A stretch of 64,000 bases of DNA from Anthostomella pinea (lineage: Eukaryota; Ascomycota; Sordariomycetes; Xylariales; Xylariaceae). Under the pieces are notes generated by a model. It saw nothing but the letters and a program-made list of their open reading frames with translations. It was not told where the DNA came from and searched no databases. The stretch lies in NCBI GenBank assembly GCA_963556695.1, contig CAUWAG010000013.1:62001-126000 (forward strand). The letters are read 5' to 3'. Position numbers and translations under genes: made by a program. How positions within the stretch are numbered: the stretch's first letter is position 1; every line of letters begins with the position of its first letter. Below are positions 21,202 through 32,096 of this stretch, piece by piece.

Positions 21202-22330
21202 GATTTTTGGAGAAGACGGAAGTTCTGGGTGTAATTACGAAATCGCAGATCACGTGCCACGGCCCGCCCTGTGCAGTCAGCCGCCCGGCTCCACGGCTAT
21301 CGGTGTAGGTGATTGATGATGGTGTCATTCTAGAGTGGACTGGAGATCGGGACTTGATTGATCTCGATAGAAACGCAGCAAAGTGTTGGGTGAGGGTGTG
21401 TTAATATTTGCAAAGAGACATTTAGAGCATGTCTATGACGTGCATGTTCTTTACAGTAGCCAGGTATTGATACCTAGGTTCTTAATTGTGAGAAGATGAC
21501 CGCCAAGATGATGGATGTCTTCAGTTCGTCTGGAGGGCGAGAGGGCTAGCTGTGTTGGGGGTACATGGCAGGCCCTCTTTTTAGAGGTGCATTACCCCAG
21601 ACCCCCGGTACCTCTCTGCCCCACTCCTAGCTCCCCTGCCCTGACTGCCAGTGGACAACACAGTGTCCCTGACAGCCCTGTGAGATCGCCTGCGACGTCC
21701 GCCGTGCCGCTAGACCGCCTCCCTGCCCCGATAGCCGCAGCGGGGGTTTCGATGGCGATGGATGTCGGCTTTTGACGTTTTGACGGCCCTGGAGGTATGG
21801 CGATGTCGCAATCGTCACCCCAAAGCAGCTCAACACCAACAAGTCCAGCACACCGCGATACAGCGACACAGCGACACAGCGAATCCCTCCTTTCAGCTCT
21901 GACTCGACGGCCGGTCACCGAACAACAGCTGGCCAGCTAACCTTAGGTGCTATTTCGCCATTGAATCAATCTAAGGGGTCCAGCCAGAGAAAATCAAGCA
22001 AGGCGAAACTTCAAGCATCACAATCAAAATCACCCCATCCGCCAGTCAGAGACCGAGTCCCGACTACCTTTTCGGCCCCTTCAATCAGTCAACCTTACGT
22101 CTGCCATTGCGTGCGCGAGCCTCGTCAGACTGTACGAGCAAAGCGACAAACCGTACACCTGGATGGTCAACGTCTAGCACGCCATCGCACCCTGTTTCAC
22201 CGTCACGCACATCCGCAAACGCAACACCGCTTTTTAGATGCTGCAATAATCTCCTTCATCAGCTCTCGGGCTTTGTCCTGCCATCGCCCACAGCCGGTCC
22301 ATCTTCACCATCTCTACCGCCAACGTCGCC
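21202..22330. promoter_or_regulatory. divergent promoter region upstream of sconB
   Basis: This interval of about 1.1 kb separates the hypothetical gene (-) from sconB (+). It holds the CYS3-type palindrome at 21319-21328 and a C/A-rich stretch from about 21985 to 22330 that probably forms the sconB leader. An overlapping ORF (21961-22371) is most likely non-coding leader sequence. Confidence 0.5.
21319..21328. promoter_or_regulatory. perfect CYS3-type binding palindrome, ATGGTGTCAT
   Basis: Matches the Neurospora CYS3 consensus ATGRYRYCAT at all ten positions. CYS3 (MetR in Aspergillus) is the bZIP activator of sulfur genes, and the Neurospora scon-2 promoter is a known CYS3 target. It lies about 1.0 kb upstream of the sconB start. 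One chance match is expected per about 65 kb, so the location is suggestive but not proof. Confidence 0.5.
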
Positions 22331-24564
22331 ATGGAGAGCTACCAGCAATTGCCGCCTACGACACGGCATGATGGTCTAGCCTATCGTTCAAATGACGACC
22401 AGTCCGCGCATTCAAATCATCACCAGCACGCCATGATTGTCGCTCGGTCACGGCAACCCTCGTTCCCAGTCAAGGCAGCCGACGAATCAGGCGAGACATT
22501 ATCAAGAGACAACTGCGACAGGAGAAGACCAGAGGAGAATGGGGATTCATCTCGATTGCCAAATGTTTCGCAGCAGTTCATGGGTCAGACAGTGACCCCT
22601 TTCCTCAGAGAACACATACCTGGACTGTACGCACCTATAGGAAAACCCGATCTCCCTTCTATGATCAGCCTCAAGAACAAGGATCCGAATAGCAAGTTCT
22701 GCTATAGGCACCGACCGGACTCTAAGTGTCGCAGGGCGGCCGACGAGTCCAAGATGGCCCTGATTCAAAGTGTACGTTATAGCACTCTGCTTCGGATTTT
22801 TGTTGCTTCATAATGCTGACATTGACCGCACAGGAACTTGAGAGCCTTCCCTGCGGCGACCGACAAGCCATCACTAACGTCTGGTCCTTGTTCTCCGCTG
22901 CCCCTACCAAACACCGAGAGCTCATGCTGCAAGGCATCATTACACAGTGCTGCTTCCCGCAGCTGTCGATAGTATCGCGAGAAGTACACGAGCAACTCAA
23001 AATCGACTTTTTGTCAACCTTACCGACCGAGCTGTCCTTGAAGATACTATGTTACCTCGACTGCTCCTCCCTTTGCAAGGCTGCACAGGTATCGCGCAGA
23101 TGGAATACCCTGTCGGGGGACGACGTTGTTTGGCATCGGATGTGTGAACAGCACATTGGGCGAAAGTGCGAGAAGTGCCATTGGGGCCTCCCGAGACTGG
23201 AGAAGAAGCGTTTGAAGGAATGGAAGATTCAGCATCAAGCGGACCTCCAGAACAGCCGCAGGGCTATGGTCCCATCATTAGCCACATCGGTCAACGGCCA
23301 TGGTTCTTTGGCCTCCAGCGCAGCCAAGCGCGGGGCAGAGACCTTGGACGATCACGCACGCCCGAAGCGCCAGTGCATCCAGAGCGCGGCAACCTCAAGT
23401 CAGCCACCAACAACCAGTCAACAAGAGCTGGAAAAGAAGTTCCGGCCATGGAAGGATGTGTACCGCGACAGATTCAAGGTTGGATCAAACTGGAAGTACG
23501 GCCGAGCTACCATGAAGACATTTGCGGGACAGCACACGAATGGAGTGACGTGTCTGCAGTTTGACGATAACATCCTCGCTACAGGCTCGTACGACTCCAC
23601 TATCAAGCTATGGGATATTGAGACGAGTGAAGTCATACGCACCCTCCATGGTCACACAATGGGCATCCGTGCCCTTCAATTCGATGATCGGATGCTCGTG
23701 AGCGGTAGCTTGGACAGCACGGTCAAGATCTGGAACTGGAGAACCGGCGCTTGCATCAACACCTTGAATCACCAAGGTGGTGTCATTACTGTCCACATGG
23801 ACGGTGACCTTCTCGCCTCTGGGTCGATGGATAGATCGATCAAGATCTTCAACTTCAAGACCCAGCAAACCTACTCTCTACGGGGTCATCAGGATTGGGT
23901 GAACCATGTTCGCCTAGACGTGTCTTCGCGGACCCTTCTGTCCGCCTCGGATGACTGCACAGTCAAGCTTTGGGATCTCGACTCCCAGACATGCATTAAG
24001 ACATATGAGGGGCATGTGGGACAGGTCCAGCAGGTGCTGCCGCTGCCAGATGATTACGAGTTTGAGGACGAGAACACACGCGACGCCGATGCAGTCTCTG
24101 TGGCTAGTAACCGCAGCGGCACACCAGGCCTTTGCGCATCCTCGTCCCTGCCGACGCCACAACCTGATGAAGAGCGAGCAGCATATGGCCCAGCCTTCCA
24201 GCTGGACTCCGAGCGCCCACTCCCTCCCCGGTATATGTTGACTGGCTCTCTGGACGCTACGATGCGCCTATGGGACACAGCCACTGGCAAGACCCCTCGT
24301 TGTTTCTTCGGTCACGTCGAGGGTCTCTGGGCGATTGCTGTGGACAGTCTACGATTTGTGTCCGGGTCTAACGATGCAACTGTGAAGATCTGGGAACCGC
24401 GAACCGGCCGATGCGAGCGAACTTTCACGGGCCACGCTGGACCAGTAACGGCGGTTGGGCTCAGTGATTCGAGGGTAGCGTCAGGTGGTGAGGATGGAGA
24501 AGTGAGATTATACAGCTTCGAGGCGAACCCATCCGAGTGCGAACAGTACGGCACACCGTCTTGA
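22331..24564 (+). CDS. sconB: F-box/WD40 sulfur metabolism regulator (SconB / SCON-2 / Met30)
   Basis: Substrate-recognition subunit of an SCF ubiquitin ligase that drives sulfur metabolite repression by targeting the CYS3/MetR bZIP activator. It starts MESYQQLPPTTRHDG at 22331. One intron lies at 22772-22833, joining MALIQS to ELESLPCGDRQ. The product is 723 residues. The family segment CYRHRPDSKCRRAADESKM comes before the intron. The F-box (FLSTLPTELSLKILCYLDCS) is at about residues 207-252, followed by the Cys-containing HIGRKCEKCHWGLPRLE. Seven WD40 repeats run from about residue 372 (HTNGVTCLQFDDNILATGSY) to the end, with an acidic Ser/Pro-rich insertion (about 555-600) between blades. 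All parts appear intact. It is the strongest functional assignment in this window and is likely essential in sulfur control. Confidence 0.95.
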
Positions 24565-26353
24565 TTCTTCGGATCGACCTACGATGGAATTGATTGATAT
24601 GGTGCCGTGTTTGCTTTTGGGGGCGTTGAATATACCACAAAGTTACATTGACTTTTCATCCGGACGGAAAGGCCGGTCTGGGTTTCATGGAAAGCCTGGG
24701 ACTGGCTGAGATTCTGCAAGGGAAGTATGGTGTTCAGGCGGACGGCTTGCGTTGCACTTATAGCATTGACATCACTACATTGCATCCATTGGTGGCTAAA
24801 GTAGAAACCGGCAATCGATGAAAGACTCTCTCATCCATACTTTGAAGCAATCCTGAATTTCTACCGTGCAGATGGCTTATTTGGCCAGCAACGCGTGATC
24901 CCCCATCGCAGTGACATGTGAGTTCAGCCTCGACGCCCCCCACTGACTCGCGTCTCAAAAACATGTGAAAGTGTACATTGCACTCGAGACCGCAGCTACG
25001 CGTAGATTACTGCTTCCGGGAACTCCCGTGGCGCCTGCCTAAGATAGAGGCTCCAAAGCCGCGGCGAAATTAGGCCCTTTCGAATTCAAGTATAGCAGTT
25101 TTCTAACCTCGGCAGCCATCGTAGTAGCCTACAGCCGGCTGGCAGGAACCCTGGGGATATGTACACATACCCGTTGAACCGTTGGAAGTCTGCGCTTAGC
25201 ACTGACCGAAGGCTCCGAATTCATAGGTGTCATGATCGTGAATGGAATAGACACTCTGAAATGAATAGCCAAAGTAGCTCGTTAATATAACTGCTTATTC
25301 CAAGGTGCTTATTGCTACGTGTAGCATTGTATGTAGACATGTACAATCTCCATGTGTCCCTGCCGCTCCAGTTCCCACCCCGCCACCCCGCAAAATCACA
25401 AGCTCGGCTCAGCGTCGGCAACGGCTCCGTTGTCTTCAAATTATCGACGTCACCCCTTGGCCCATCAATCCTGGGCCGAGCTTCATCATCCTCCCTGGGA
25501 TAACTCCCATTCCCACCTCGACGGTTCAAAGTGAACTATCTGCCAATTGGTCTTATGATGGGGATCCCAGAGCTTAAAAAGGCATGCCCGTGGTTCGGTA
25601 TCGAAGATCAGCGTGACAGACGATGCTAAGAACGTCGAGCTTGGGATGGTGCCAAGGGAAGGGCGAAGCTCCGGTCCGCCGAACCCACCTCCGGCAGACC
25701 GTTGCTACGGCTATAGCTTGTACGCAGTCGCATCGAAGGACGGGTCTTGGTATGACATGCAGGTTTGGTCTTCGAAAAGACTGCCTAGGTATGTCGATCC
25801 AGGAACCCCACAGCCTCTAGTCCCCAGATGGGGATCATGGGATGGCTTGACACGAGCCGCGGAACTCTCTGCTGCTGGGTGGTCCCCTGATTCACTTGAG
25901 TCACCCAGGATAATGGCCGTTAGTGCTGCCTTTATATAGGTAGGTTGATGCCGCGGCTCTGACTTCGTAGGTTTGTGGCTGGTCTCTCTTGTCTTCCTCC
26001 CTCCTGTATATTCACCCTTTCGTCTGCCTACCTGAGCTGTGCTCTCAATACGCCTCTGTACATCCTGAACCGTCTTGCGCCTGCTTGAGCTTCACTAGCC
26101 AAACTCTGTTGGCTGTCTTGTCTCTCCCCGTTGGAACGTTCACACCGGCTGTTGGCTCCCTATCCCCTCCATTCCAGCCCTAGCCCTTGCGTGGCGGGAC
26201 GTTGGTGACGTCGAAACATACATCTCTTCGTATTTGCATGTGAAGACCGTTTGGCGTCAACCTACAGCACTTGGGTCCGTTTGGCAAGCCGACGACACAC
26301 CACGGCTCCAACGTAGAGACGAAGGGCGCAAGCCCCACGGTTCCCTCGACGCG
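24565..26353. other. 1.8-kb intergenic region
   Basis: Between sconB and the succinate/fumarate carrier. An ORF at 25613-25939 (108 codons) shows no domain and is not called. The last 350 bp are pyrimidine-rich on the plus strand (about 25980-26175), as is common in fungal promoters. Otherwise nothing is recognised. Confidence 0.45.
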
Positions 26354-27557
26354 ATGGCGACCAAGGTGACGGGCAAAGATGGCAAGGGCCCGCCCTCGGC
26401 GGCGACGAACTTGATCGGTGAGTTGTAGACCTGTTCTTCCATAGCCAGACAGGGAATTCCGACTGACAAGCGGCTTCACAGCGGGCGGAGGAGCAGGCAT
26501 GATGGAGGCGCTGGCATGTCATCCTCTCGGTACGTGAACACCCACCCCCTGAATCCAACATCATAACTTCCTAAACCAAATCGCATCTCGCTGACCCAAC
26601 GCTCCACTATGACAGATACGATAAAAGTCCGCATGCAACTCTCGCGCCGCGCGCGGCAGCCCGGCGCGCCCAAACGCGGCTTCCTGCGCACAGGATCCGA
26701 GATCGTGAAGCGCGAGACGCCGCTGGGCCTGTACAAAGGGCTAGGCGCAGTCCTAACAGGAATTGTGCCCAAGATGGCGATCCGGTTCACGTCGTTCGAG
26801 TTCTACAAGCAGTCGCTGGCGTCCAAGTCCACCGGCAAGATCTCCGGGTCGGGCACCTTCGTCGCCGGGCTCGCGGCGGGCGTGACCGAGGCCGTGGCGG
26901 TCGTGACGCCCATGGAGGTGATCAAGATCCGGCTGCAGGCGCAGCACCACAGCATGGCGGACCCGCTCGACGTGCCCAAGTACCGCAACGCCGCGCACGC
27001 GCTGTACACGGTCGTCAAGGAGGAGGGGCCGGGGGCCCTGTACCGCGGCGTCAGCCTGACGGCGCTGCGCCAGGGCAGCAACCAGGCCGTCAACTTCACC
27101 GCCTACACGTACTTCAAGGAGGCCCTGCTGCGCTGGCAGCCGGACCTCCAAGCCGGCAGCGGCCAGATCCCCAGCTGGCAGACTACAGTTATTGGGCTCG
27201 TGAGCGGCGCCATGGGGCCCCTGAGCAACGCGCCTGTCGACACTATCAAGACGCGCCTGCAGAAGACGCCCGCCGAGGAGGGCGTGAGCGCGTTCAAGCG
27301 CATTAGCATTATCACCAAGGATATGTTCCGGTTAGTTACTATTTTCTGTCGCGTGTCGACCTGGTATATATTGCAGAGATTGCTGACGCGGACGGGGATT
27401 TAGACAGGAAGGCGTTCATGCGTTCTACAAGGGCATCACGCCTAGAATCATGCGCGTGGCGCCGGGCCAGGCCGTGACGTTTACGGTATACGAGTATTTG
27501 AAGGAGAAGCTCGAGAGGACTAAGGCATCCGGAATGTTGGTTGCCAAGTATGATTGA
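26354..27557 (+). CDS. sfc1: mitochondrial succinate/fumarate antiporter (Sfc1/Acr1/AcuL type)
   Basis: Inner-membrane carrier that exchanges cytosolic succinate for matrix fumarate, needed for growth on acetate or fatty acids through the glyoxylate cycle. Exons 26354-26417, 26482-26529, 26616-27330 and 27404-27557 join cleanly in phase, giving about 326 residues. The first carrier motif is split by intron 2: ALACHPL/DTIKVRMQLSRR. The second is VVTPMEVIKIRLQAQHH and the third SNAPVDTIKTRLQK. The family-typical LGLYKGLGAVLTGIVPKMAI, GALYRGVSLTALRQGSNQAV and KGITPRIMRVAPGQAVTFTV are all present. The close match along the whole length to yeast Sfc1 separates it from the citrate carrier Ctp1. Third-position GC is very high in exon 3, consistent with strong expression. 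Confidence 0.93.
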
Positions 27558-27772
27558 AACTTCAGAGATGTTGAGGTTAGGTATAGAGTTGGAAACGGGG
27601 ATTGGTGACCTGGTCACTTCATGCATGTGTTCATAACTGCATTCATCATCTTGCCTTTGCGTATGTATATAGAACAGAGACCGCATTTTGTCTATCCTTG
27701 AGTCTGTGACTCTGTGTCTCGCTCGCTCGAATGAGCAACCGTATCCCACATAGTTCCTCCCACGAATAGCGC

Positions 27773-28918
27773 TTACCGACCGGGCCTCTTGGGACGCCTG
27801 AACGCCGTCTTGGTTTCCGTTTTGGGGAACAACTCCGACATGACGGACTCCTCCGTGATCTCGGCCGGTTCCTCGACCTCGAACTTCACATCCACCTTGA
27901 TCCTGCACTCATCTGTGGCCGTAGTAAGTACCGCGCGCTTCTGGAGCGGGTACAGCATCCGCGCCTTGATGGCTCTGGCGCCGCTCGACGCCGGGTTCGT
28001 GAAGAAGAAGAGCACGACGTTCTTGTCGACCCCATCCCGGGAGCACTGGTACCGGAAGAAGGCGAACCGTGGCTCCGTCGTCGAGATGGCGGCTAAGGCC
28101 TCGGGGATCGTTGTTGGTTCCGGGGAGTCTGGCACGAGTTCGACGATTTCGGTATCAGGGTTGATTTTCTGTTGGCATGCAGAGTTAATGACCAGTTGGG
28201 GCTTTTCGTTTGCCCATGGAATAGGGTGAAATAGGGGCACGTGTACTCACCAGCATGACCAGCACCCGCCCCATCTCCCGCCCCAGGTCGTTCAACGCCT
28301 GGTGCGCGTCGGCCTCGATGGGCATGGACATGTTCTGGCTCATATTCAGATCCCTGACGCCGGTCCCGGACCCCGCCTCGGCCTCGGCCCTCTTGACCTC
28401 GCCCAGAGTGCGCTCCTCCTCGGTCAGCGGGGCGTCAAGCGCGGTGTGGCGGTCGTGCTTGTCGAAGCCGGCGGGGCTCAGCTCCTCGGCCGTGGTGGCG
28501 AAGATGGTCTCACGGAAGTGCTCTGACCCGAGCTCTCGCACGAGCGTCAGCCGCGTCGACGCGAACAGCATCTTCTGCCGCACCTTGGCCGCGTCGGGCA
28601 CGTAGGTGACCGCCGCAAGGTGCGGCGCGCTGTCGTGCCGCCGCAGGATGATATACAGCGCCTCGTTCGGCTGCAGGTGCGGCGCCAGCTGCGCCAGGTT
28701 GGCGCTGAAGTCGGACGACGAGGTGCTCGGCAGCGTCGTCACGGGCGTCAGCGCCTCGGCCGAGATGGTCACCAGGAGCCCGAAGATCGAGGCGTCGCCG
28801 AGGAGCTTGTTGAATTGGGAGACGAGCTCCTGCGAGGCTGCCCGCTTGTCAGCTACCCACGGTGCGGAACCCGGAGAGGAGACTGGGTCGCCTCTGTACC
28901 TGAGATCCCTGACTGCAT
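27773..28918 (-). CDS. twf1: twinfilin (two ADF-H domains), actin monomer-binding protein
   Basis: Binds G-actin and caps or turns over filaments, as in endocytic actin patches. Three exons on the minus strand: MQSGIS at 28918, then a 47-bp intron, ADKRAASQELVSQFNKLLGD, the first ADF-homology domain up to GREMGRVLVML, a second intron (about 28164-28252), and the second domain with KINPDTEIVELVPDSPEP and FAFFRYQCSRDGVDKNVVLF. The end, TAFRRPKRPGR, is the basic tail of the family. The product is about 325 residues, the usual twinfilin size. It lies 215 bp from the 3' end of the convergent succinate/fumarate carrier. No defects are visible. Confidence 0.92.
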
Positions 28919-29731
28919 CCTGAGAGGTGCGATGACGACTGCGCGAGGAAAAAAGACAGGAGGTTAAGCGAGAGAGTCAGAAGGCCTGCTCCTGGTGCTG
29001 TTTTCGAGCTGGGACAGTTCGGGTTGTTCAAGAGGCATCGGTGGTGTTTCAATGCATGCAATTGCCCCGCCAATCTGTTTACTACAAAACTAACCTAGTA
29101 CATGTGTGCCTTGTGGTAGCGGTATCCAGAATAAGGACCAGGGTCACGAATGGTGGCTGTTGGTCTGTATTCTGGAAGTTGCTTGATTGAAAGAAGGGAT
29201 GGGTGGTGTCCCCATCCCAGAAGTAGCTATCATCCCAGTTGGGTACGAATCTGGTACAAACGGGTACCAGTTGGGCTCCAAGGTACCTTGTACCCTGGTC
29301 CGTGACCCATCCGTCATTGTGGCTGGAAAATGGGTTGAGGAGCCAGACATGCATTGCGAGGCAGTTTATTTCCTCTTTCTGCATACGACCCAGATCTTGC
29401 ATGCGGATCGTAATAAGCATACAGACACTTGACATTCTCTACAAACTCCTTCGGAATCACTTCTCCAACGAGATAGCAACAGCACCAATAAGTAACCTGG
29501 CCTCACTCCTATTCATGAACCTCCGCCCATCGGCCTGATACACCAAAATGCCTCGCCTGGAAGCTTTACTCCCGGTGCGTTGTGCAGAGATCCTATCTAG
29601 CATGAAGAGAAGAGCTACCTCCCTGGTCACACGAATCATTCCACTCCACGCCCGTCTCAGATTGACAATGAGCACTGGCCGGCATCGACAGTGTTATTGC
29701 GTCTCTTTAGGAAGCTTTCCGAGCCGAGGAT
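28919..29731. other. intergenic region with the second copy of the 247-bp repeat
   Basis: Contains the twinfilin promoter and the repeat at 29099-29345. Short ORFs at 29457-29748 carry no domain. Confidence 0.5.
29099..29345 (-). repeat. 247-bp dispersed repeat, copy B (inverted relative to copy A)
   Basis: The reverse complement of this stretch aligns end to end with 13714-13960. The same 12-bp palindrome CAAGGTACCTTG is at 29279-29290. A reading frame (WVTDQGTRYLGAQLVPVCTR) stays open longer in this copy than in copy A, which may point to an origin in a coding part of a transposon. Confidence 0.85.
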
Positions 29732-32000
29732 CTAGTCGCGGACGGTGAAGCGGCAGCCTTCCAAACTCGGCCAAGCAGTTCTCATCATATGGGCGTTGGT
29801 CCAAGCATACTGCCTGCTCATCTTTAATCCCAACCTACCATAGGGGGCGTGTAGAAACAGTCCCGATTCTCCATACAGAGGAGAACCCTCCATGGGCTGG
29901 AAGCGCCAACTTGCGCCCATCGGACGCTCTCCTCTACACCCCATTTCCGCGATCAGGCGTAGGAAGTCGCGCCATTCAATCTCAGCACGGTGGGCGGCGG
30001 GGCCTTGTTGAATAAACAAAAAATCCGCGACATCCATGCTTTTAGGGGTGAGTTTGAACTCCACAGCAGGTGCAGCATCTTCGGCGCCTTCGTCGGAAGA
30101 CTCGGAAACATCTTCGGCGTCGCTATCCGCAGCTTCCCGATCGTCATCTTCGTCGGCTGCATCTTCAGCAACGCGGCCCAGGCAAGCAGCTTGAGCTTCG
30201 GTGGCAGATGCTTCTCCTCGTGTCTTCTTCTTGTCCTTGGGCTCGTCCGAAACGAAATCTTTCCCGCGAAAGGGGTTATTATCTCACTGATTGGGTCGTG
30301 TTGCTGGGGCGTCCGACTCAGGGAAACAGCTTCGTGTTGTTGTTCCTGCTTGGGAGACCTTCGGATGATTTGGCTGTCCCATAAGTCGAGAAAGTATGCC
30401 GACAAGCAGTTCTCGCCTTTCAATTCCTCATATAAACCTGCCCAGAAGGCATCAAGTTCGCTCTCGCCCTGGCTGCTGTCGGTAGTCGTTGCTTGATCGA
30501 ACTTGCCTTTGGTGGGGGCGCCTGCGCGGACAGTACTGATGCTGAATGTACTAGTTCCTCGTCGTGACCCTCGGAGCTTCCTGAGCGATATCCCGAGCTC
30601 CTGTTTATATCGCTTCTCCAGTGGTCCTCGTCGCTCCGGATTGTTCAACTCGGTCGAAAACTTCCCCGCCTAGGCCCGCCTAGGGGAAGAACGCTTCGAA
30701 CCGGTGCAAAACATCTACGACGACTGGCATACCACCTAGACTCTGGATTACCGAAGGTCCGAGAAGATCTAACGCTGTCTCCTTGTATCTTGCCCCAGCA
30801 GTCGTGCCTGTGTCCTCGCTCTTGGCCTTCCCCTTTCCTTTCATTCGCTACACCTGCGTTTCCTCGGTTTCCTTCTCGACGTCATCAAAAAAGCACAGTG
30901 CATCAAGCAAAGGTTTCAGGCCTACTTGGCCTGTACTCCCTGGACTAAGCATGACCATCAAGATTTTGATGACTTCAGCTTGTCCTCTCTTTAGTTGGCC
31001 AATAGGCTTGAGTTTGAAGCTTGAAGCTTTGCGTGAGGTGATACTAACGTCTGTTCTGGAACTTGGGATGAAATGTCGTCTCAGCGCGGGGAAAGACAAT
31101 ACCCTCTCCCCTCCGTTGAGTCGATCCAGCATGGTGACGGCGGCTCGTTTGAGGAGAAAAACTGAATATAAGCATTCATCTTCCATTTCCTCCGGAAGGT
31201 CTCCGTTGGGGTCTAGGAGACCTCGATTCGCATCGGCGCAAGAACGGAGCCTTGTGGTGGTCTCCTTGATGCACTTCCAAACTTCAATGGACTCTATGGT
31301 AGAGACCACAACCTCTCTGAGTACCATCTCCCAAACAGGAACGTTGTCGTCCCTGGCTTGGTTTTGTCACGGCACTAGATATCAACTCCACAGCCCCACG
31401 GGCCAACCCCTATATATACTTGTTCTTGTCTCCTAGCTGGCTTTATAGTTTCTTTCCTTCTTTACGTACATCAACAAAGTCATTTCTAGAGTCTTCTAGC
31501 AGTCGGACTGTGACAGGTTGTTTCCGAGTCTAGGAAAGGTTTTTCCATTTTGGTCGGCTACCCAGCCCCAATGATGATCCAGTGCGTCGGTGGCGGCCCC
31601 CTCGAAATTTTTGGGAGACTGGCGCATGAGTTGCAGTCTTCATTCGACGTCTCGAAGCTGTGTATCGACGATCCCCACCAAGTGCCCAAATTTCAACTCG
31701 CTGGGAACAGCATACAATGCTTCCATGGATAGGAGAGCCGAAGACGTGTTCTGGGCGCCTTTCTCATATGTGTACCCAGTCGTGCTTTCGTAGCTTTGAT
31801 GTCCAAGTATGCGACGAGTAACGTTGTTCAGGAATTTGTATAGCCGACTTTGCATCTCAAGGACCAAAATACCTTCGCTCACTGTCGTCGTGTTACGAAC
31901 CAACGAGGCGTACAGGGAATGAGGCCCGCTGGCAGGCCCAACAAGATGGACAGTAACTGGAAGAACCCGGGAGAACGCACGGGCTAAGGAAACGTCTAGG

Positions 32001-32024
32001 TCACGTGATCAAGACATCACGTGA
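32001..32024. promoter_or_regulatory. pair of TCACGTGA E-box palindromes inside the LTR
   Basis: Two exact 8-bp palindromes at 32001-32008 and 32017-32024, start to start 16 bp. CACGTG is bound by bHLH factors such as Cbf1 or Pho4 relatives. They lie about 100 bp before the TATA-like box of the LTR and probably belonged to its promoter. Confidence 0.6.
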
Positions 32025-32030
32025 TAGATA

Positions 32031-32096
32031 GGTTGGATAGCGAGGTTATCCAACATATCCAGGATAGCTTGGATAGCAAGGTTATCCAACATATCC
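32031..32096. repeat. tandem hairpin repeat inside the LTR
   Basis: A unit of about 35 bp containing the inverted pair TTGGATA and TATCCAA occurs twice with a few mismatches. Each unit could form a 7-8 bp stem. Confidence 0.75.

Noticed and set aside
21961..22371. 136-codon ORF overlapping the sconB start
   Set aside because: It has low-complexity His/Arg/Ser translation in the C/A-rich leader; it could act as an upstream ORF, but there is no support.
16134..24564. A secondary-metabolite or sulfur gene cluster spanning the second dioxygenase to sconB
   Set aside because: The genes are unrelated, on both strands, with large gaps; only individual sulfur links are supportable.
25613..25939. 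108-codon ORF upstream of the succinate/fumarate carrier
   Set aside because: No domain, signal peptide or splice pattern; composition is compatible with chance.
29953..30648. 231-codon minus-strand ORF as an independent gene
   Set aside because: Over most of 29953-30260 another frame gives the expected acidic and C-terminal family sequence, so this ORF is a mixed frame of the decayed orphan gene.
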